The notes: generated by a model not told the origin, from the letters alone. A stretch of 63,500 nt of DNA from an uncultured Massilia sp. (GCA_913778765.1 CAJYXO010000145.1:1-63500); one strand, 5' to 3'. Shown: positions 24,907 to 34,190, counted from the first letter of the stretch. Translations and numbers: made by a program.

Positions 24907-26433
24907 ATGTCTTTCCAACAGGGCCTGAGCGGCTTGAACGGCGCCGCGAAATCGCTGGACGTCATCGGTAACAACATCGCCAACGCCAGCACGGTCGGCT
25001 TCAAGGGCTCGACCACCCAGTTCGCCGACGTCTACGCGCGTTCGCTGAACGGCGCCGGCGGCAACCAGGCCGGCATCGGCGTGGCCGTGGCCGGCATCGC
25101 CCAGCAGTTCACGCAAGGTAACATCGAAACCTCGGCCAATCCGCTGGACATCGCCATCAACGGCGCCGGCTTCTTCCGCACCGAGACCTCGGGCCTGGTC
25201 CAGTACACCCGCAACGGCCAGTTCTCGCTCGACAAGAACGGCTTCCTGGTGACCCCGCAGGGCGCCAACCTGACCGGCTACGGCGTCGGCCCGAACGGCC
25301 AGATCCTGGCCGGTTCGCCGTCGCCGCTGCAGATCAGCACCGCCGACCTGAAGCCGGTCCCGACCAGCAAGATCGACACCTCGCTGAACCTGGATTCGCG
25401 CACCGAACCGCCGACCAACTACCCGTTCAACGCCAACGACCCGACGACCTACAACAAGCAGACCCCGGTCGACGTCTACGACACCCTGGGCAATGCCCAC
25501 GTGATGTCGATGTACTACGTGAAGACGGGCGCCGGCAACTGGGACGTGTACGTCGGCAGCGACGGCACCGAGCTGACCAACGTGAACGTGGCTTCGGCAG
25601 GGCAGAAGGACGCCACCGTGACCGCCGCGCGCGACGCCTGGCAGACCGCCACCAAGGCCGTGCCGCCGGACGCCACCGACATCGCCGCCAAGCTGAAGGA
25701 CTACGCCGACAAAGCCTCGGCCGCCGTGGTGAGCGCCGCCACCGCCGCCGGCGCCAGCACCGCCACCATCGACGCGATCAAGGCCGCGGCCACCAGCGCC
25801 GGCGGCACCGCGGGCTACTCGCCGGACCAGATCGACAAGGACATCGCCGCGGCCGTGTCGGTGCCGTCGACCCCGGTCGGCCACCTGAATTTCGACTCGA
25901 ACGGCGCGCTGTCGGCCACCCTGATGAGCCCGCAGACCCTGCCGCTGACCGTCAACCTGCCGATCTACCCGCCGACCGGCGCCAAGGACACCCTGGCGAT
26001 CAAGCTGAACTTTGCCGGCACCACCCAGTACGGCGCCGACACCAGCGAGAAGAAGACCACCCAGGACGGCTACACGGCCGGCCACCTGCAGCGCTTCTCG
26101 GCGGCCGCCGACGGCACCATCCTCGGCCAGTACAGCAACGGCCAGACCAAGCCGCTGGGCCAGGTCGTGCTCGCCAACTTCACGAACCCGGGCGGCCTCG
26201 AACCGTTGGGCAACAACTCCTTCGCCGAAACCTCGGCCTCGGGCACCCCGCTGGTCGGCACCCCCGACACCGGCAGCCTGGGCGTGCTGCAATCCTCGGC
26301 CACGGAAGCCTCGAACGTCGACCTGACGGCCGAGCTGGTCAACATGATCACGGCCCAGCGCGTCTACCAGGCCAACGCCCAGACCATCAAGACCCAGGAC
26401 TCGGTGCTGCAGACCCTCGTGAACCTGCGCTAA
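24907..26433 (+). CDS. flgE: flagellar hook protein FlgE with an Ala-rich insertion
   Basis: The 508-residue hook protein has the N-terminal rod signature (NGAAKSLDVIGNNIANASTVGFK), the FlaE/D2 regions and the C-terminal helix (VDLTAELVNMITAQRVYQANAQTIK). It is about 90 residues longer than a compact FlgE. The extra sequence is an alanine-rich, mostly helical stretch at about residues 232-320, between a GSDGTELTN strand and the HLNFDSNG block, so it should protrude from the outer hook domain. TTAGGAGCAG precedes the ATG. Confidence 0.95.
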   Translation: MSFQQGLSGLNGAAKSLDVIGNNIANASTVGFKGSTTQFADVYARSLNGAGGNQAGIGVAVAGIAQQFTQGNIETSANPLDIAINGAGFFRTETSGLVQYTRNGQFSLDKNGFLVTPQGANLTGYGVGPNGQILAGSPSPLQISTADLKPVPTSKIDTSLNLDSRTEPPTNYPFNANDPTTYNKQTPVDVYDTLGNAHVMSMYYVKTGAGNWDVYVGSDGTELTNVNVASAGQKDATVTAARDAWQTATKAVPPDATDIAAKLKDYADKASAAVVSAATAAGASTATIDAIKAAATSAGGTAGYSPDQIDKDIAAAVSVPSTPVGHLNFDSNGALSATLMSPQTLPLTVNLPIYPPTGAKDTLAIKLNFAGTTQYGADTSEKKTTQDGYTAGHLQRFSAAADGTILGQYSNGQTKPLGQVVLANFTNPGGLEPLGNNSFAETSASGTPLVGTPDTGSLGVLQSSATEASNVDLTAELVNMITAQRVYQANAQTIKTQDSVLQTLVNLR

Positions 26434-26447
26434 TCACTAAGAAGTAA

Positions 26448-26536
26448 TTGCCAAAAACCGGGGTCAGACTCCGGTTTTTGGAAATAGCCACGAGTCAGTT
26501 GCCAAAATTTGGAGTCTGACCCCGGTTTTAGGAAAG
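26448..26536. repeat. inverted pair of GGGGTCAGAC-family repeats before flgF
   Basis: Unit 1 (26448-26484) has 11-base arms CCAAAAACCGG and CCGGTTTTTGG around GGTCAGACT. Unit 2 (26499-26536) is inverted and contains GGAGTCTGACCCCGG. Its end AGGAAAG (26530-26536) sits 3 bases before the flgF ATG and acts as its ribosome site. Other members are at 28824-28850, 34189-34348 and 47650-47777. Confidence 0.85.
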
Positions 26537-26539
26537 ATT

Positions 26540-27280
26540 ATGGATCGGTTGATTTACACAGCAGCCAGCGGCGCCAAGCACATCATGGAGCAGCAGGCGA
26601 CCACGTCGAACAATCTCGCGAACCTCAGCACCACGGGCTTCCGCGCGCAGTTCGATACCTTCCGCGCGGTGCCGGTCCAGAGCGAGGGCCTGCCCACGCG
26701 CGCCTTCGTGGTCGACAACACGGCCGGCGCCGACTTTTCGTCCGGCCCGCTGCAGGTGACCGGGCGCGATCTCGACGTCGCCGTCAAGGGCAAGGGCTGG
26801 ATCGCGGTGCAGAACGCCGACGGCACCGAGTCGTACACGCGCAACGGTTCCCTGCAATTGAGCCCGAACGGCATCCTGCAGACCTCGAACGGCCAGACCA
26901 TCGCCGGCGAAGGCGGTCCGATCACGATTCCGCCGGACGTCACCGTCAGCGTCGGCGCCGACGGCACCGTCTCCACGCTGTCGACCACCACCACGCCGGC
27001 CGCGCCGACCGTGCTGGGCCGCATCAAGCTGGTGAATCCGAACGAGGCCGACCTGGTCCGCGGCGACGATGGCCTGTTCCGCCTGAAGGATGGCGCCAGC
27101 GCCCAGTCCGACCCGTCGGTGACCGTGGCCGGCGGTGCCCTCGAAGGCAGCAACGTGTCGGCGGTCGATGCCATGGTGAACATGATCTCTTTGGCACGTT
27201 CCTTCGAAACCCAAATGAGCATGTTGAAGAACGCCGAGAATAACGAGACGAAAGCCACCCAGATCCTCGCTTTGACTTGA
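26540..27280 (+). CDS. flgF: flagellar proximal rod protein FlgF
   Basis: The 246-residue FlgF belongs to the rod/hook family. The N-terminal signature (ATTSNNLANLSTTGFRAQFDTF), the central FLGFG domain (LDVAVKGKGWIAVQNADGTESYTRNG) and the C-terminal block (EGSNVSAVDAMVNMISLARSFETQM) are all present. The ribosome site lies inside a GGGGTCAGAC-family repeat, so flgE-flgF spacing was remodelled by that element. Confidence 0.96.
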   Translation: MDRLIYTAASGAKHIMEQQATTSNNLANLSTTGFRAQFDTFRAVPVQSEGLPTRAFVVDNTAGADFSSGPLQVTGRDLDVAVKGKGWIAVQNADGTESYTRNGSLQLSPNGILQTSNGQTIAGEGGPITIPPDVTVSVGADGTVSTLSTTTTPAAPTVLGRIKLVNPNEADLVRGDDGLFRLKDGASAQSDPSVTVAGGALEGSNVSAVDAMVNMISLARSFETQMSMLKNAENNETKATQILALT

Positions 27281-27340
27281 TTGCTGCTGGGACATAATTT
27301 CATGGTGGGCGATGGGTTCCGTCGCCGTCAGGAGAACACC

Positions 27341-28123
27341 ATGATCCGTTCGCTATTCATCGCCAAGACCGGCCTCGAGGCCCAGCAGACCAACCTCGAC
27401 GTCATCACCAACAACCTCGCCAACGTCAGCACCAACGGCTTCAAGAAGTCGCGTGCCGTGTTCGAGGACCTGCTGTACCAGAACGTGCGCCAGCCCGGCG
27501 CGCAAAGTTCGCAACAGACCCAGCTGCCGTCCGGCCTGCAGATCGGCACCGGTGTGCGCACCGTCGCCACCGAGCGCATCCATACCCAGGGCAACCCCCA
27601 GCAGACCGGCAACTCGAAGGACGTGATGGTCAACGGCGCCGGCTACTTCCAGGTGCTGCTGCCTGACGGCACCCAGGCCTACACCCGCGACGGCTCCTTC
27701 CAGAGCGACGCCAACGGCCAGCTGGTCACCTCCAGCGGCTACGTGCTGCAGCCGCCGATCACCGTGCCGACGAATGCGCTGTCGCTCACCGTCGGCCGCG
27801 ACGGCACCGTCTCCGTGACCACCCCGGGCCAGACCGCGCCGACCCAGATCGGCTCGATCCAGCTGAACACCTTCGTGAACCCGGCCGGCCTCGAATCGCG
27901 CGGCGAGAACCTGTACGTCGAAACCGGCGCCTCCGGCACCGCCAACGCCAACACCCCGGGCACCAACGGCGCCGGCGTGCTGATGCAGGGCTATGTCGAA
28001 ACCTCGAACGTCAACGTGGTCGAGGAAATGGTCAACATGATCCAGACCCAGCGCGCCTACGAGATCAACTCGAAGGCGATCACCACGTCGGACCAGATGC
28101 TGCAGAAGCTGGCACAGTTATGA
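27341..28123 (+). CDS. flgG: flagellar distal rod protein FlgG
   Basis: At 260 residues it has the standard FlgG length when started at [24 protein letters not shown] lies in front of this ATG, and an upstream in-frame start at 27281 lacks support. The signature [29 protein letters not shown] is intact, as is the C-terminal [24 protein letters not shown]. The stop overlaps the flgH ATG in an ATGA. Confidence 0.97.
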   Translation: MIRSLFIAKTGLEAQQTNLDVITNNLANVSTNGFKKSRAVFEDLLYQNVRQPGAQSSQQTQLPSGLQIGTGVRTVATERIHTQGNPQQTGNSKDVMVNGAGYFQVLLPDGTQAYTRDGSFQSDANGQLVTSSGYVLQPPITVPTNALSLTVGRDGTVSVTTPGQTAPTQIGSIQLNTFVNPAGLESRGENLYVETGASGTANANTPGTNGAGVLMQGYVETSNVNVVEEMVNMIQTQRAYEINSKAITTSDQMLQKLAQL

Positions 28124-28818
28124 AAACGATGGTTAAGCAAAATTGGATTCCGGCCTGCGCGGGAATGACCTTGTTGAAAGTCGCAGGCGTGGCGATGGCC
28201 CTGGCCCTGGCCGGCTGCGCCGCCACCCCGACCTCGATCGTCAAGGGGCCGACCTCGGTGCGCCCGATGATCGCCGACGCTGGTCCGGCGCTTGACGGCG
28301 CGATCTACAACGCCAACACCTTCCGTCCGATGTTCGAAGACCGCCGCGCGCGTCACATCGGCGACATCCTCACCGTCAGCATCGTCGAGAAGACCTCGGC
28401 CAACAAGAGCGGCGCCAGCACCGGCAACAAGTCGGGCAGCGCGGAATTCGGCCTCCCCGGTCCGCTGCAGGGCCGCCTGGGCGCCGACATCAAGACCAGC
28501 ACCGCCACCAAGTACGCGGACGGCGACACCCAGACCGCGTCGAACGCCTTCACCGGCACGATCGGCGTGACGGTCTCGGAGGTGCTCCCGAACGGCAACC
28601 TGATCGTGGTCGGCGAGAAGCAGATCGCCATGAACAAGGGCGTCGAATTCATCCGCTTCTCGGGCATGGTGAATCCGGACACGATCCAGCCGGGCAACAT
28701 GGTGTCCTCGACCCTGGTGGCCGACGCCCGCGTCGAGTACCGCACCAACAGCCAGATCGACCGCGCCGAGATGACCTCGATGATGTCGCGTTTCTTCCAA
28801 TCGATGTTGCCGTTCTAA
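28120..28818 (+). CDS. flgH: flagellar L-ring lipoprotein FlgH
   Basis: FlgH forms the outer-membrane bushing. The 232-residue product has a lipobox LAGC at about residues 29-32 and the conserved middle and end ([59 protein letters not shown]). The first 20 residues are odd: residues 9-17 read WIPACAGMT, the translation of a REP unit. An internal ATG at 28165 ([18 protein letters not shown]) would give a normal lipoprotein signal, but the ATGA coupling with flgG favours 28120. Confidence 0.95.
   Translation: MKTMVKQNWIPACAGMTLLKVAGVAMALALAGCAATPTSIVKGPTSVRPMIADAGPALDGAIYNANTFRPMFEDRRARHIGDILTVSIVEKTSANKSGASTGNKSGSAEFGLPGPLQGRLGADIKTSTATKYADGDTQTASNAFTGTIGVTVSEVLPNGNLIVVGEKQIAMNKGVEFIRFSGMVNPDTIQPGNMVSSTLVADARVEYRTNSQIDRAEMTSMMSRFFQSMLPF
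28145..28169. repeat. REP half-unit inside the flgH coding start
   Basis: GGATTCCGGCCTGCGCGGGAATGAC matches the inverted-unit form of the REP family seen at 21531-21557. Here it is read in frame as part of the FlgH N-terminal region. Confidence 0.75.
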
Positions 28819-28823
28819 TTGCC

Positions 28824-28850
28824 TAAATTCGGGGTCTGACCCCGAATTTA
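28824..28850. repeat. 27-base near-perfect palindrome between flgH and flgI
   Basis: Perfect 13-base arms (28824-28836, starting TAAATTCGGGG, and 28838-28850) flank a single central T. The core GGGGTCTGACCCC places it in the GGGGTCAGAC repeat family. It fills most of the 43-base flgH-flgI gap; no Shine-Dalgarno remains before the flgI ATG. Confidence 0.85.
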
Positions 28851-28861
28851 ATCAACTGACT

Positions 28862-29974
28862 ATGAATAAGAATTTCAGACTGATCGCCGTCATCGCAGCC
28901 CTGCTGGGCCCGCTCCTCGCGACCCCGGCCCGGGCCGAGCGCCTGAAGGACATCGCCAGCTTCGGCGGCGTGCGCCAGAACCAGCTGTCCGGCTACGGCA
29001 TCGTGGTCGGCCTCGACGGCACCGGCGACCAGACCACCCAGACCCCTTTCACCGTGCAGTCGATCATGGCGATGCTGCAGCAGAAGGGCATCAGCCTGCC
29101 GGCCGGCACCCAGCTGCAGCTGAAGAACGTGGCCGCCGTGATGGTGACCACCTCGCTGCCGGCCTTCGCCCAGCCGGGCCAGACCATCGACATCACCGTG
29201 TCCTCGATGGGTAACGCGAAAAGCCTGCGCGGCGGCACGCTGCTGATGACGCCGCTGCAAGGCGCCGACGGCCAGGTGTATGCGATGGCCCAGGGCAACG
29301 TGCTGGTCGGCGGCGCCGGCGCTTCGGGCGGCGGCGCTTCGGTGCAGGTGAACCAGCTGGCGGTCGGCCGCATCTCGGGCGGCGCCACCGTCGAACGCGC
29401 GGTCGCCTCGAACCTTGGCGCCGACAACCAGGTCAAGCTCGAACTGAACACCACCGACTTCGCCACCGCCAGCCGCGTGGTCGAAGCCGTCAACGACAAG
29501 TTCGGTCCGGGCATCGCCACCGCGCTGGATGGCCGCGTGATCCGCGTGCGCGTGCCGTCGTCGAGCGACCAGCGCGTGTCCTTCCTCGGCATGCTGGAAA
29601 ACATCGACGTGCGTCCGTCGGAAGCGGCCGCCAAGGTGATCCTGAATGCGCGCACCGGTTCGATCGTGATGAACCGCGCCGTGACCCTCGACACCTGCGC
29701 GATCTCGCATGGCAACCTGACCGTGACGATCGGCGCCGACACCCAGGTGAGCCAGCCGGCGCCCGGTTCGCGCGGCGCCACCGTGGTGACCCAGACCCCG
29801 AACGCATCGGTCAAGAAAGACGCTGGCCGCGTCATCATGCTGAACAACGGCGCTTCGCTGGCCGAAGTCGTGAAGGCGATGAACGCGATCGGCGCGACCC
29901 CGCAGGACCTGCTGTCGATCCTGCAGTCGCTGAAGGCCGCCGGCTCGCTGCGCGCGGAACTCGAGATCATCTAA
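28862..29974 (+). CDS. flgI: flagellar P-ring protein FlgI
   Basis: The 370-residue FlgI builds the periplasmic P ring. A signal peptide (MNKNFRLIAVIAALLGPLLATPARA) is followed by the family block ERLKDIASFGGVRQNQLSGYGIVVGLDGTGDQ. The C terminus LSILQSLKAAGSLRAELEII is typical. There is no good ribosome site; the gap to flgH holds a strong palindrome. FlgA, its chaperone, is encoded at 22439-23143. Confidence 0.97.
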   Translation: MNKNFRLIAVIAALLGPLLATPARAERLKDIASFGGVRQNQLSGYGIVVGLDGTGDQTTQTPFTVQSIMAMLQQKGISLPAGTQLQLKNVAAVMVTTSLPAFAQPGQTIDITVSSMGNAKSLRGGTLLMTPLQGADGQVYAMAQGNVLVGGAGASGGGASVQVNQLAVGRISGGATVERAVASNLGADNQVKLELNTTDFATASRVVEAVNDKFGPGIATALDGRVIRVRVPSSSDQRVSFLGMLENIDVRPSEAAAKVILNARTGSIVMNRAVTLDTCAISHGNLTVTIGADTQVSQPAPGSRGATVVTQTPNASVKKDAGRVIMLNNGASLAEVVKAMNAIGATPQDLLSILQSLKAAGSLRAELEII

Positions 29975-29989
29975 ACAACAAGGTGCACC

Positions 29990-30925
29990 ATGCTTGGCTC
30001 GACCTCTGACCTGTCCGGAAAATTCGCGCTCGACACCAACAGCCTCGGCGACCTGAAGACGTCCGCCAAGGCCGGCTCGCCCGAAGCCCTGAAGGGCGCG
30101 GCGACCCAGTTCGAGTCCATGTTCGTCAACATGATGATGAAGAGCATGCGCGACGCCACGCCGCAGGACGGTCCGATGGACAGCCAGGAGACCCGCACGT
30201 TCACCACCATGCTCGACCAGCAGATGAGCCAGAAGCTGGCCAAGCGCGGCATCGGCCTGGCCGACGTGCTGGTGCGCCAGCTGACCCAGCAGCAGACCGG
30301 CGCGGCGCTGGCCAAGGAAATGCAGTCGGGCGCGCTCGGCATCGGCACGGAGCAGGGCGCCGCCGCATCGCGCCTGAAGTTCGACAGCGACAGCATGGCG
30401 ACCGACCGCGCCGCCGCGGCGTCCGGCATCACCGGCTCGGCGCGCAGCACCACCGACGCCGGCAAGCCGGCCCACGTGCGCGCCTTCCAGGACAAGCTGG
30501 CCGACGCCGCCGAGGAAGCCGAGAAGGTCACCGGTGTGCCGGCCAAGTTCATGATGGGCCAGGCCGCGCTGGAAACCGGCTGGGGCAAGCGCGTGATCCG
30601 CAACCAGGACGGCACGTCCAGCAACAACCTGTTCGGCATCAAGGCCGGTCCGGGCTGGAAGGGCAAGGTCGCCACCGCCGTGACCACCGAGTACGTGAAC
30701 GGCAAGCCGCACACCCGCGTCGAGAAATTCCGCGCCTACGCTTCGCATGCCGACGCGTTCAAGGATTACGCCCGCATGCTCAGCAATAACCCGCGCTACG
30801 AAAAAGTGCTGGCCCACGGCGGCGACGCCAGCGCCTTCGCCCACGGCCTGCAGCGCGCCGGCTATGCGACCGACCCGCAGTATGCCGCCAAACTGTCGCG
30901 CATCATCAAGCACTCGCTGGCGTGA
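29990..30925 (+). CDS. flgJ: rod-associated muramidase FlgJ
   Basis: The 311-residue two-domain protein helps the rod pass the peptidoglycan. The N-terminal rod-binding domain (about 1-110) contains KGAATQFESMFVNMMMKSMRDA. The C-terminal GH73 glucosaminidase domain (about 160-311) starts HVRAFQDKLADAAEEAEKVTGVPAKFMMGQAALETGWGK with the catalytic Glu in ALETGWG, and continues with SNNLFGIKA. The short spacer to flgI shows a weak AAGG ribosome site. Confidence 0.96.
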   Translation: MLGSTSDLSGKFALDTNSLGDLKTSAKAGSPEALKGAATQFESMFVNMMMKSMRDATPQDGPMDSQETRTFTTMLDQQMSQKLAKRGIGLADVLVRQLTQQQTGAALAKEMQSGALGIGTEQGAAASRLKFDSDSMATDRAAAASGITGSARSTTDAGKPAHVRAFQDKLADAAEEAEKVTGVPAKFMMGQAALETGWGKRVIRNQDGTSSNNLFGIKAGPGWKGKVATAVTTEYVNGKPHTRVEKFRAYASHADAFKDYARMLSNNPRYEKVLAHGGDASAFAHGLQRAGYATDPQYAAKLSRIIKHSLA

Positions 30926-30940
30926 TCGAAACGACAACAG

Positions 30941-30967
30941 TAAAGTTCTGGCGTGTTTTGCCGACAA
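30941..30967 (+). promoter_or_regulatory. sigma-28 promoter of flgK-flgL
   Basis: TAAAGTTC-N11-GCCGACAA lies 28 bases before the flgK ATG. It matches the sigma-28 consensus at 7 of 8 bases in each box with exact spacing. Confidence 0.85.
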
Positions 30968-30994
30968 TGACATAGTAGACAGGAATAAAAGCAC

Positions 30995-32947
30995 ATGTCC
31001 CTCCTCACCATCGGCAAGTCCGGTCTCTACGCCGCCCAGGCGGCGCTGTCGACGACCGGCCACAACATCACCAACGCCAACGTGGCGGGCTACAGCCGCC
31101 AGGCGGTGGTGCAGGAAACGGCGATCGCGAACGGGAGCAGCAGCGGCGGCTATATCGGTTCCGGCACCCAGATCGCCCAGGTCAAGCGTTATTCGGACGA
31201 GTTCCTGAACGCCCAGGTGCGCACCGCGCAGGCCTCGAACAGCGGCCTGGAAGCCTACCAGGCCCAGATCACCCAGATCGACAATCTGCTGGCCGACACC
31301 ACGTCCGGCCTGTCGCCGGCCCTGCAGGACTTTTTCGCGGCGGTGCAGAACCTGACCGGCGACCGCGCCGGCGTGCCCTCGCGCGGCGCGCTGCTGACGT
31401 CCGCCGACACCCTGGCCGCGCGCTTCCAGAGCATGAACGGCCGCCTGGACGAGATCCGCAAGGGCGTCAACACCCAGATCACGTCCAGCGTCAACCTGGT
31501 CAATACCTATGCCTCGCAGATCGCCGAACTGAACGACCAGATCGGCAAGCTGTCCGGCGGCGACAACCTGAACCCGCCGAACGACCTGCTGGACAAGCGC
31601 GACCAGCTGATCATGGAGCTGAACAAGCAGGTCAAGGCCACCGTCATGCCCGGCGATAACAACATGCTGACGGTCTCGATCGGCAACGGCCAGCCGCTGG
31701 TGGTGGGCGCCAGCAAGTTCGAGCTGACCGCCATGAATTCGCCCACCGACCAGACCCGCGTCACGGTCGGCTACGTCACCGGCGGCAAGCTGTCGCCGCT
31801 GCCGGAAAGCGCGCTGACCGGCGGCGCCCTCGGCGGCGTGCTGGAATTCCGCACCAAGTCGCTGGACCTGGCCCAGAACTCGCTGGGCCGCATCGCGCTG
31901 GGCCTGGCGCAGACCTTCAACGACCAGCACCACCTGGGCCTGGATTCGAACGGCAACCCGGGCGGCGACTTCTTCACCGTGGCCACCGCGGCGGTCACCA
32001 AGAACGTCAACAACAACCAGACCAGTACCACCGCGATCTCGGCCACCGTCAGCGACGCGACCCAGCTCACCACCAGCGACTACAAGGTCGACTACGACGG
32101 CACCAACTACAACGTGACGCGCCTGTCGGACAACAAGAAGACCGTGATCTCGCCCTTCCCGCAGAGCAAGCCGCAGACCATCGACGGCCTCGACTTCGCG
32201 GTGAGCGGCGCGGCCGCCGCCGGCGACAACTTCCTGGTGCGCCCGACCATCAACGGCGCCGCCGGCCTGAAACTGGCGCTGACCGACGTCTCGCAGATCG
32301 CGGCCGCGGCGCCGATCGCCACCAGCGTCCCGCTGAGCAACAAGGGCACCGCCAAGATCAGCGAGGGCGCGGTCGATCAAAGCTACCGGGCGGCGCCGCT
32401 GAGCGGCCCGGTGAACCTGGCTTACGACAAGGCCAGCGGCAACCTGACCGGCTTCCCGGCCACCCAGCCGGTGACCATGACGGTGGGCGGCGTAACCACC
32501 ACCATCGCGGCCGGCGGCAACGTGCCGTTCAAGGACGGCGCCAGCTACACGGTGGGCGGCATGAGCTTTTCGATGACCGGCGCGCCGGAAGACGGCGACA
32601 CCTTCACGATCGCGCGCAACACCGGCGTCGGCGACACCCGCAACGCCAGCCTGCTGGGCGACCTGCAGACCAAGAACATTCTCGACAACGGCAGCGCCAC
32701 CTACCAGTCGGGCTATGCCCACCTGGTCAGCGCGATCGGCAACAAGACCCGCGAAGTGCAGGTGAACGCCGAAGCCAGCGCGGCCCAGCTGGAGCAGGCC
32801 GACAAGGCCGCGCAAAACGTCTCGGGCGTGAACCTGGACGAGGAAGCGGCCAACCTGCTGAAGTACCAGCAAGCCTACCAGGCGGCCAGCAAGGTGATGC
32901 AGGTGGCCGACACGATCTTCAACGCCCTGCTGCAGATTGCACACTAA
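30995..32947 (+). CDS. flgK: hook-filament junction protein FlgK (HAP1)
   Basis: The 650-residue FlgK has the conserved N terminus (LTIGKSGLYAAQAALSTTGHNITNANVAGYSRQ) and the C terminus (GVNLDEEAANLLKYQQAYQAASKVMQVADTIFNALL). The variable middle is long. It holds two related beta-rich segments (about 355-415 and 498-545) ending in GDNFLVRP and GDTFTIAR, a module also seen in FlgL. Late expression is likely because a sigma-28 promoter lies directly upstream. AGGA precedes the ATG. Confidence 0.96.
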   Translation: MSLLTIGKSGLYAAQAALSTTGHNITNANVAGYSRQAVVQETAIANGSSSGGYIGSGTQIAQVKRYSDEFLNAQVRTAQASNSGLEAYQAQITQIDNLLADTTSGLSPALQDFFAAVQNLTGDRAGVPSRGALLTSADTLAARFQSMNGRLDEIRKGVNTQITSSVNLVNTYASQIAELNDQIGKLSGGDNLNPPNDLLDKRDQLIMELNKQVKATVMPGDNNMLTVSIGNGQPLVVGASKFELTAMNSPTDQTRVTVGYVTGGKLSPLPESALTGGALGGVLEFRTKSLDLAQNSLGRIALGLAQTFNDQHHLGLDSNGNPGGDFFTVATAAVTKNVNNNQTSTTAISATVSDATQLTTSDYKVDYDGTNYNVTRLSDNKKTVISPFPQSKPQTIDGLDFAVSGAAAAGDNFLVRPTINGAAGLKLALTDVSQIAAAAPIATSVPLSNKGTAKISEGAVDQSYRAAPLSGPVNLAYDKASGNLTGFPATQPVTMTVGGVTTTIAAGGNVPFKDGASYTVGGMSFSMTGAPEDGDTFTIARNTGVGDTRNASLLGDLQTKNILDNGSATYQSGYAHLVSAIGNKTREVQVNAEASAAQLEQADKAAQNVSGVNLDEEAANLLKYQQAYQAASKVMQVADTIFNALLQIAH

Positions 32948-32960
32948 TTCGGAGTAGCAC

Positions 32961-34190
32961 ATGTCCATTCGCATCAGCACCAGCGCCATCTACGAGGCCG
33001 GCACCGGCCAGCTGAACACGCTGCAGAGCCAGATCGCCAAGACGCAGATGCAGCTGTCGACCAACAAGCGCAACCTGACCGCCGCCGACGATCCGATCGC
33101 CGCGGCGCGCGCGCTCGAGGTGACGCAGTCGCAGTCGATGAACACCCAGTTCGCCACCAACCGCAGCAACGCCAACGCCTCGCTGTCGCTGGTGGATAAA
33201 ACCCTGCAGGACGTGACCGGCCAGATCCAGGACATCCAGACCCTGATCGTCACCGCCGGCAACGGCGGCTACGACGCCAGCAACCGCGAAGCGCTGGCCA
33301 CCGAGCTCGAAGGCCGCCTGACCGACCTGATCGGCCTGGCCAACACGTCGGACGGCACCGGCGGCTACTTGTTCTCCGGCTATGCCGCGACCACCCAGCC
33401 GTTCTCGAAGACCACGACGGGCGCCGCCTACCAGGGCGACCAGGGCCAGCGCACCCTGCAGGTCGGCTCGTCGCGCAAGATGGCGATCAGCGAAACCGGC
33501 AGCGCCATCTTCGAAGCTATCCCGACCGGCAACGGCAAGTTCACGACCGCGGCGGCGAGCACCAACACCGGCGCCGGCATCGTCTCGCCGGGCGCGGTGG
33601 TCGACAGCAGCCAACTGACCGGCCACGACTACGCACTGAAGTTCAGCGTCACCGGCACGCCGGCCGTCACCACCTACACGGTCACCGACAACACGGCCTC
33701 GCCGCCGGTCGACGTGCTGGCCAACCAGCCCTACACCGAAGGCGCCTCGATCTCCTTCGGCGGCATGTCGATGGACGTGAAGGGCGCGCCTGCCGACGGC
33801 GACAGCTTCAGCGTCAAGCCGAGCCAGAAGCAGTCGGTGTTCACCACCATCACGGACCTGATCAAGACCCTGCGCGCCCCGGCCAACGGTTCGGAAGGCA
33901 AGGCGGCCCTGGCCAACGGCCTGAACACCGCCAGCTCGAACATGAAGAACGCGCTGGACAACGTGCTGACCGTGCAGGCCTCGGTGGGCTCGCGCATGAA
34001 GGAACTCGACAACCTCGACAGCACCGGCGACGACCTCAACATCCAGTACCAGACCACGCTCGGCAACCTGCAGGACCTGGACATGGTGAAGGCGATCTCG
34101 CTGTTCGCCCAGCAGCAGCAGACCCTGCAGGCGGCGCAGATGTCGTTCAAGACCATGTCGGGGCTTTCGCTGTTCAACTACATCAGCTAA
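32961..34190 (+). CDS. flgL: hook-filament junction protein FlgL (HAP3)
   Basis: The 409-residue flagellin-like protein has the N-terminal flagellin helix (MSIRISTSAIYEAGTGQLNTLQSQIAKTQMQLSTNKRNLTAADDPIAAARAL) and the C-terminal helix (YQTTLGNLQDLDMVKAISLFAQQQQTLQAAQMSFKTMSGLSLFNYIS). It is about 90 residues longer than enteric FlgL because of a beta insert (about 219-287) with GGMSMDVKGAPADGDSFSV, similar to one in FlgK. Its TAA stop overlaps the terminal repeat of the next element. Confidence 0.95.
   Translation: MSIRISTSAIYEAGTGQLNTLQSQIAKTQMQLSTNKRNLTAADDPIAAARALEVTQSQSMNTQFATNRSNANASLSLVDKTLQDVTGQIQDIQTLIVTAGNGGYDASNREALATELEGRLTDLIGLANTSDGTGGYLFSGYAATTQPFSKTTTGAAYQGDQGQRTLQVGSSRKMAISETGSAIFEAIPTGNGKFTTAAASTNTGAGIVSPGAVVDSSQLTGHDYALKFSVTGTPAVTTYTVTDNTASPPVDVLANQPYTEGASISFGGMSMDVKGAPADGDSFSVKPSQKQSVFTTITDLIKTLRAPANGSEGKAALANGLNTASSNMKNALDNVLTVQASVGSRMKELDNLDSTGDDLNIQYQTTLGNLQDLDMVKAISLFAQQQQTLQAAQMSFKTMSGLSLFNYIS

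Noticed and set aside
28823..32989. 1388-codon open frame on the minus strand opposite flgI-flgL
   Set aside because: It is antisense to four well-supported flagellar genes, has an Arg/Gly/Val/His-rich composition typical of the reverse frame of GC-rich coding DNA, and shows no domain.
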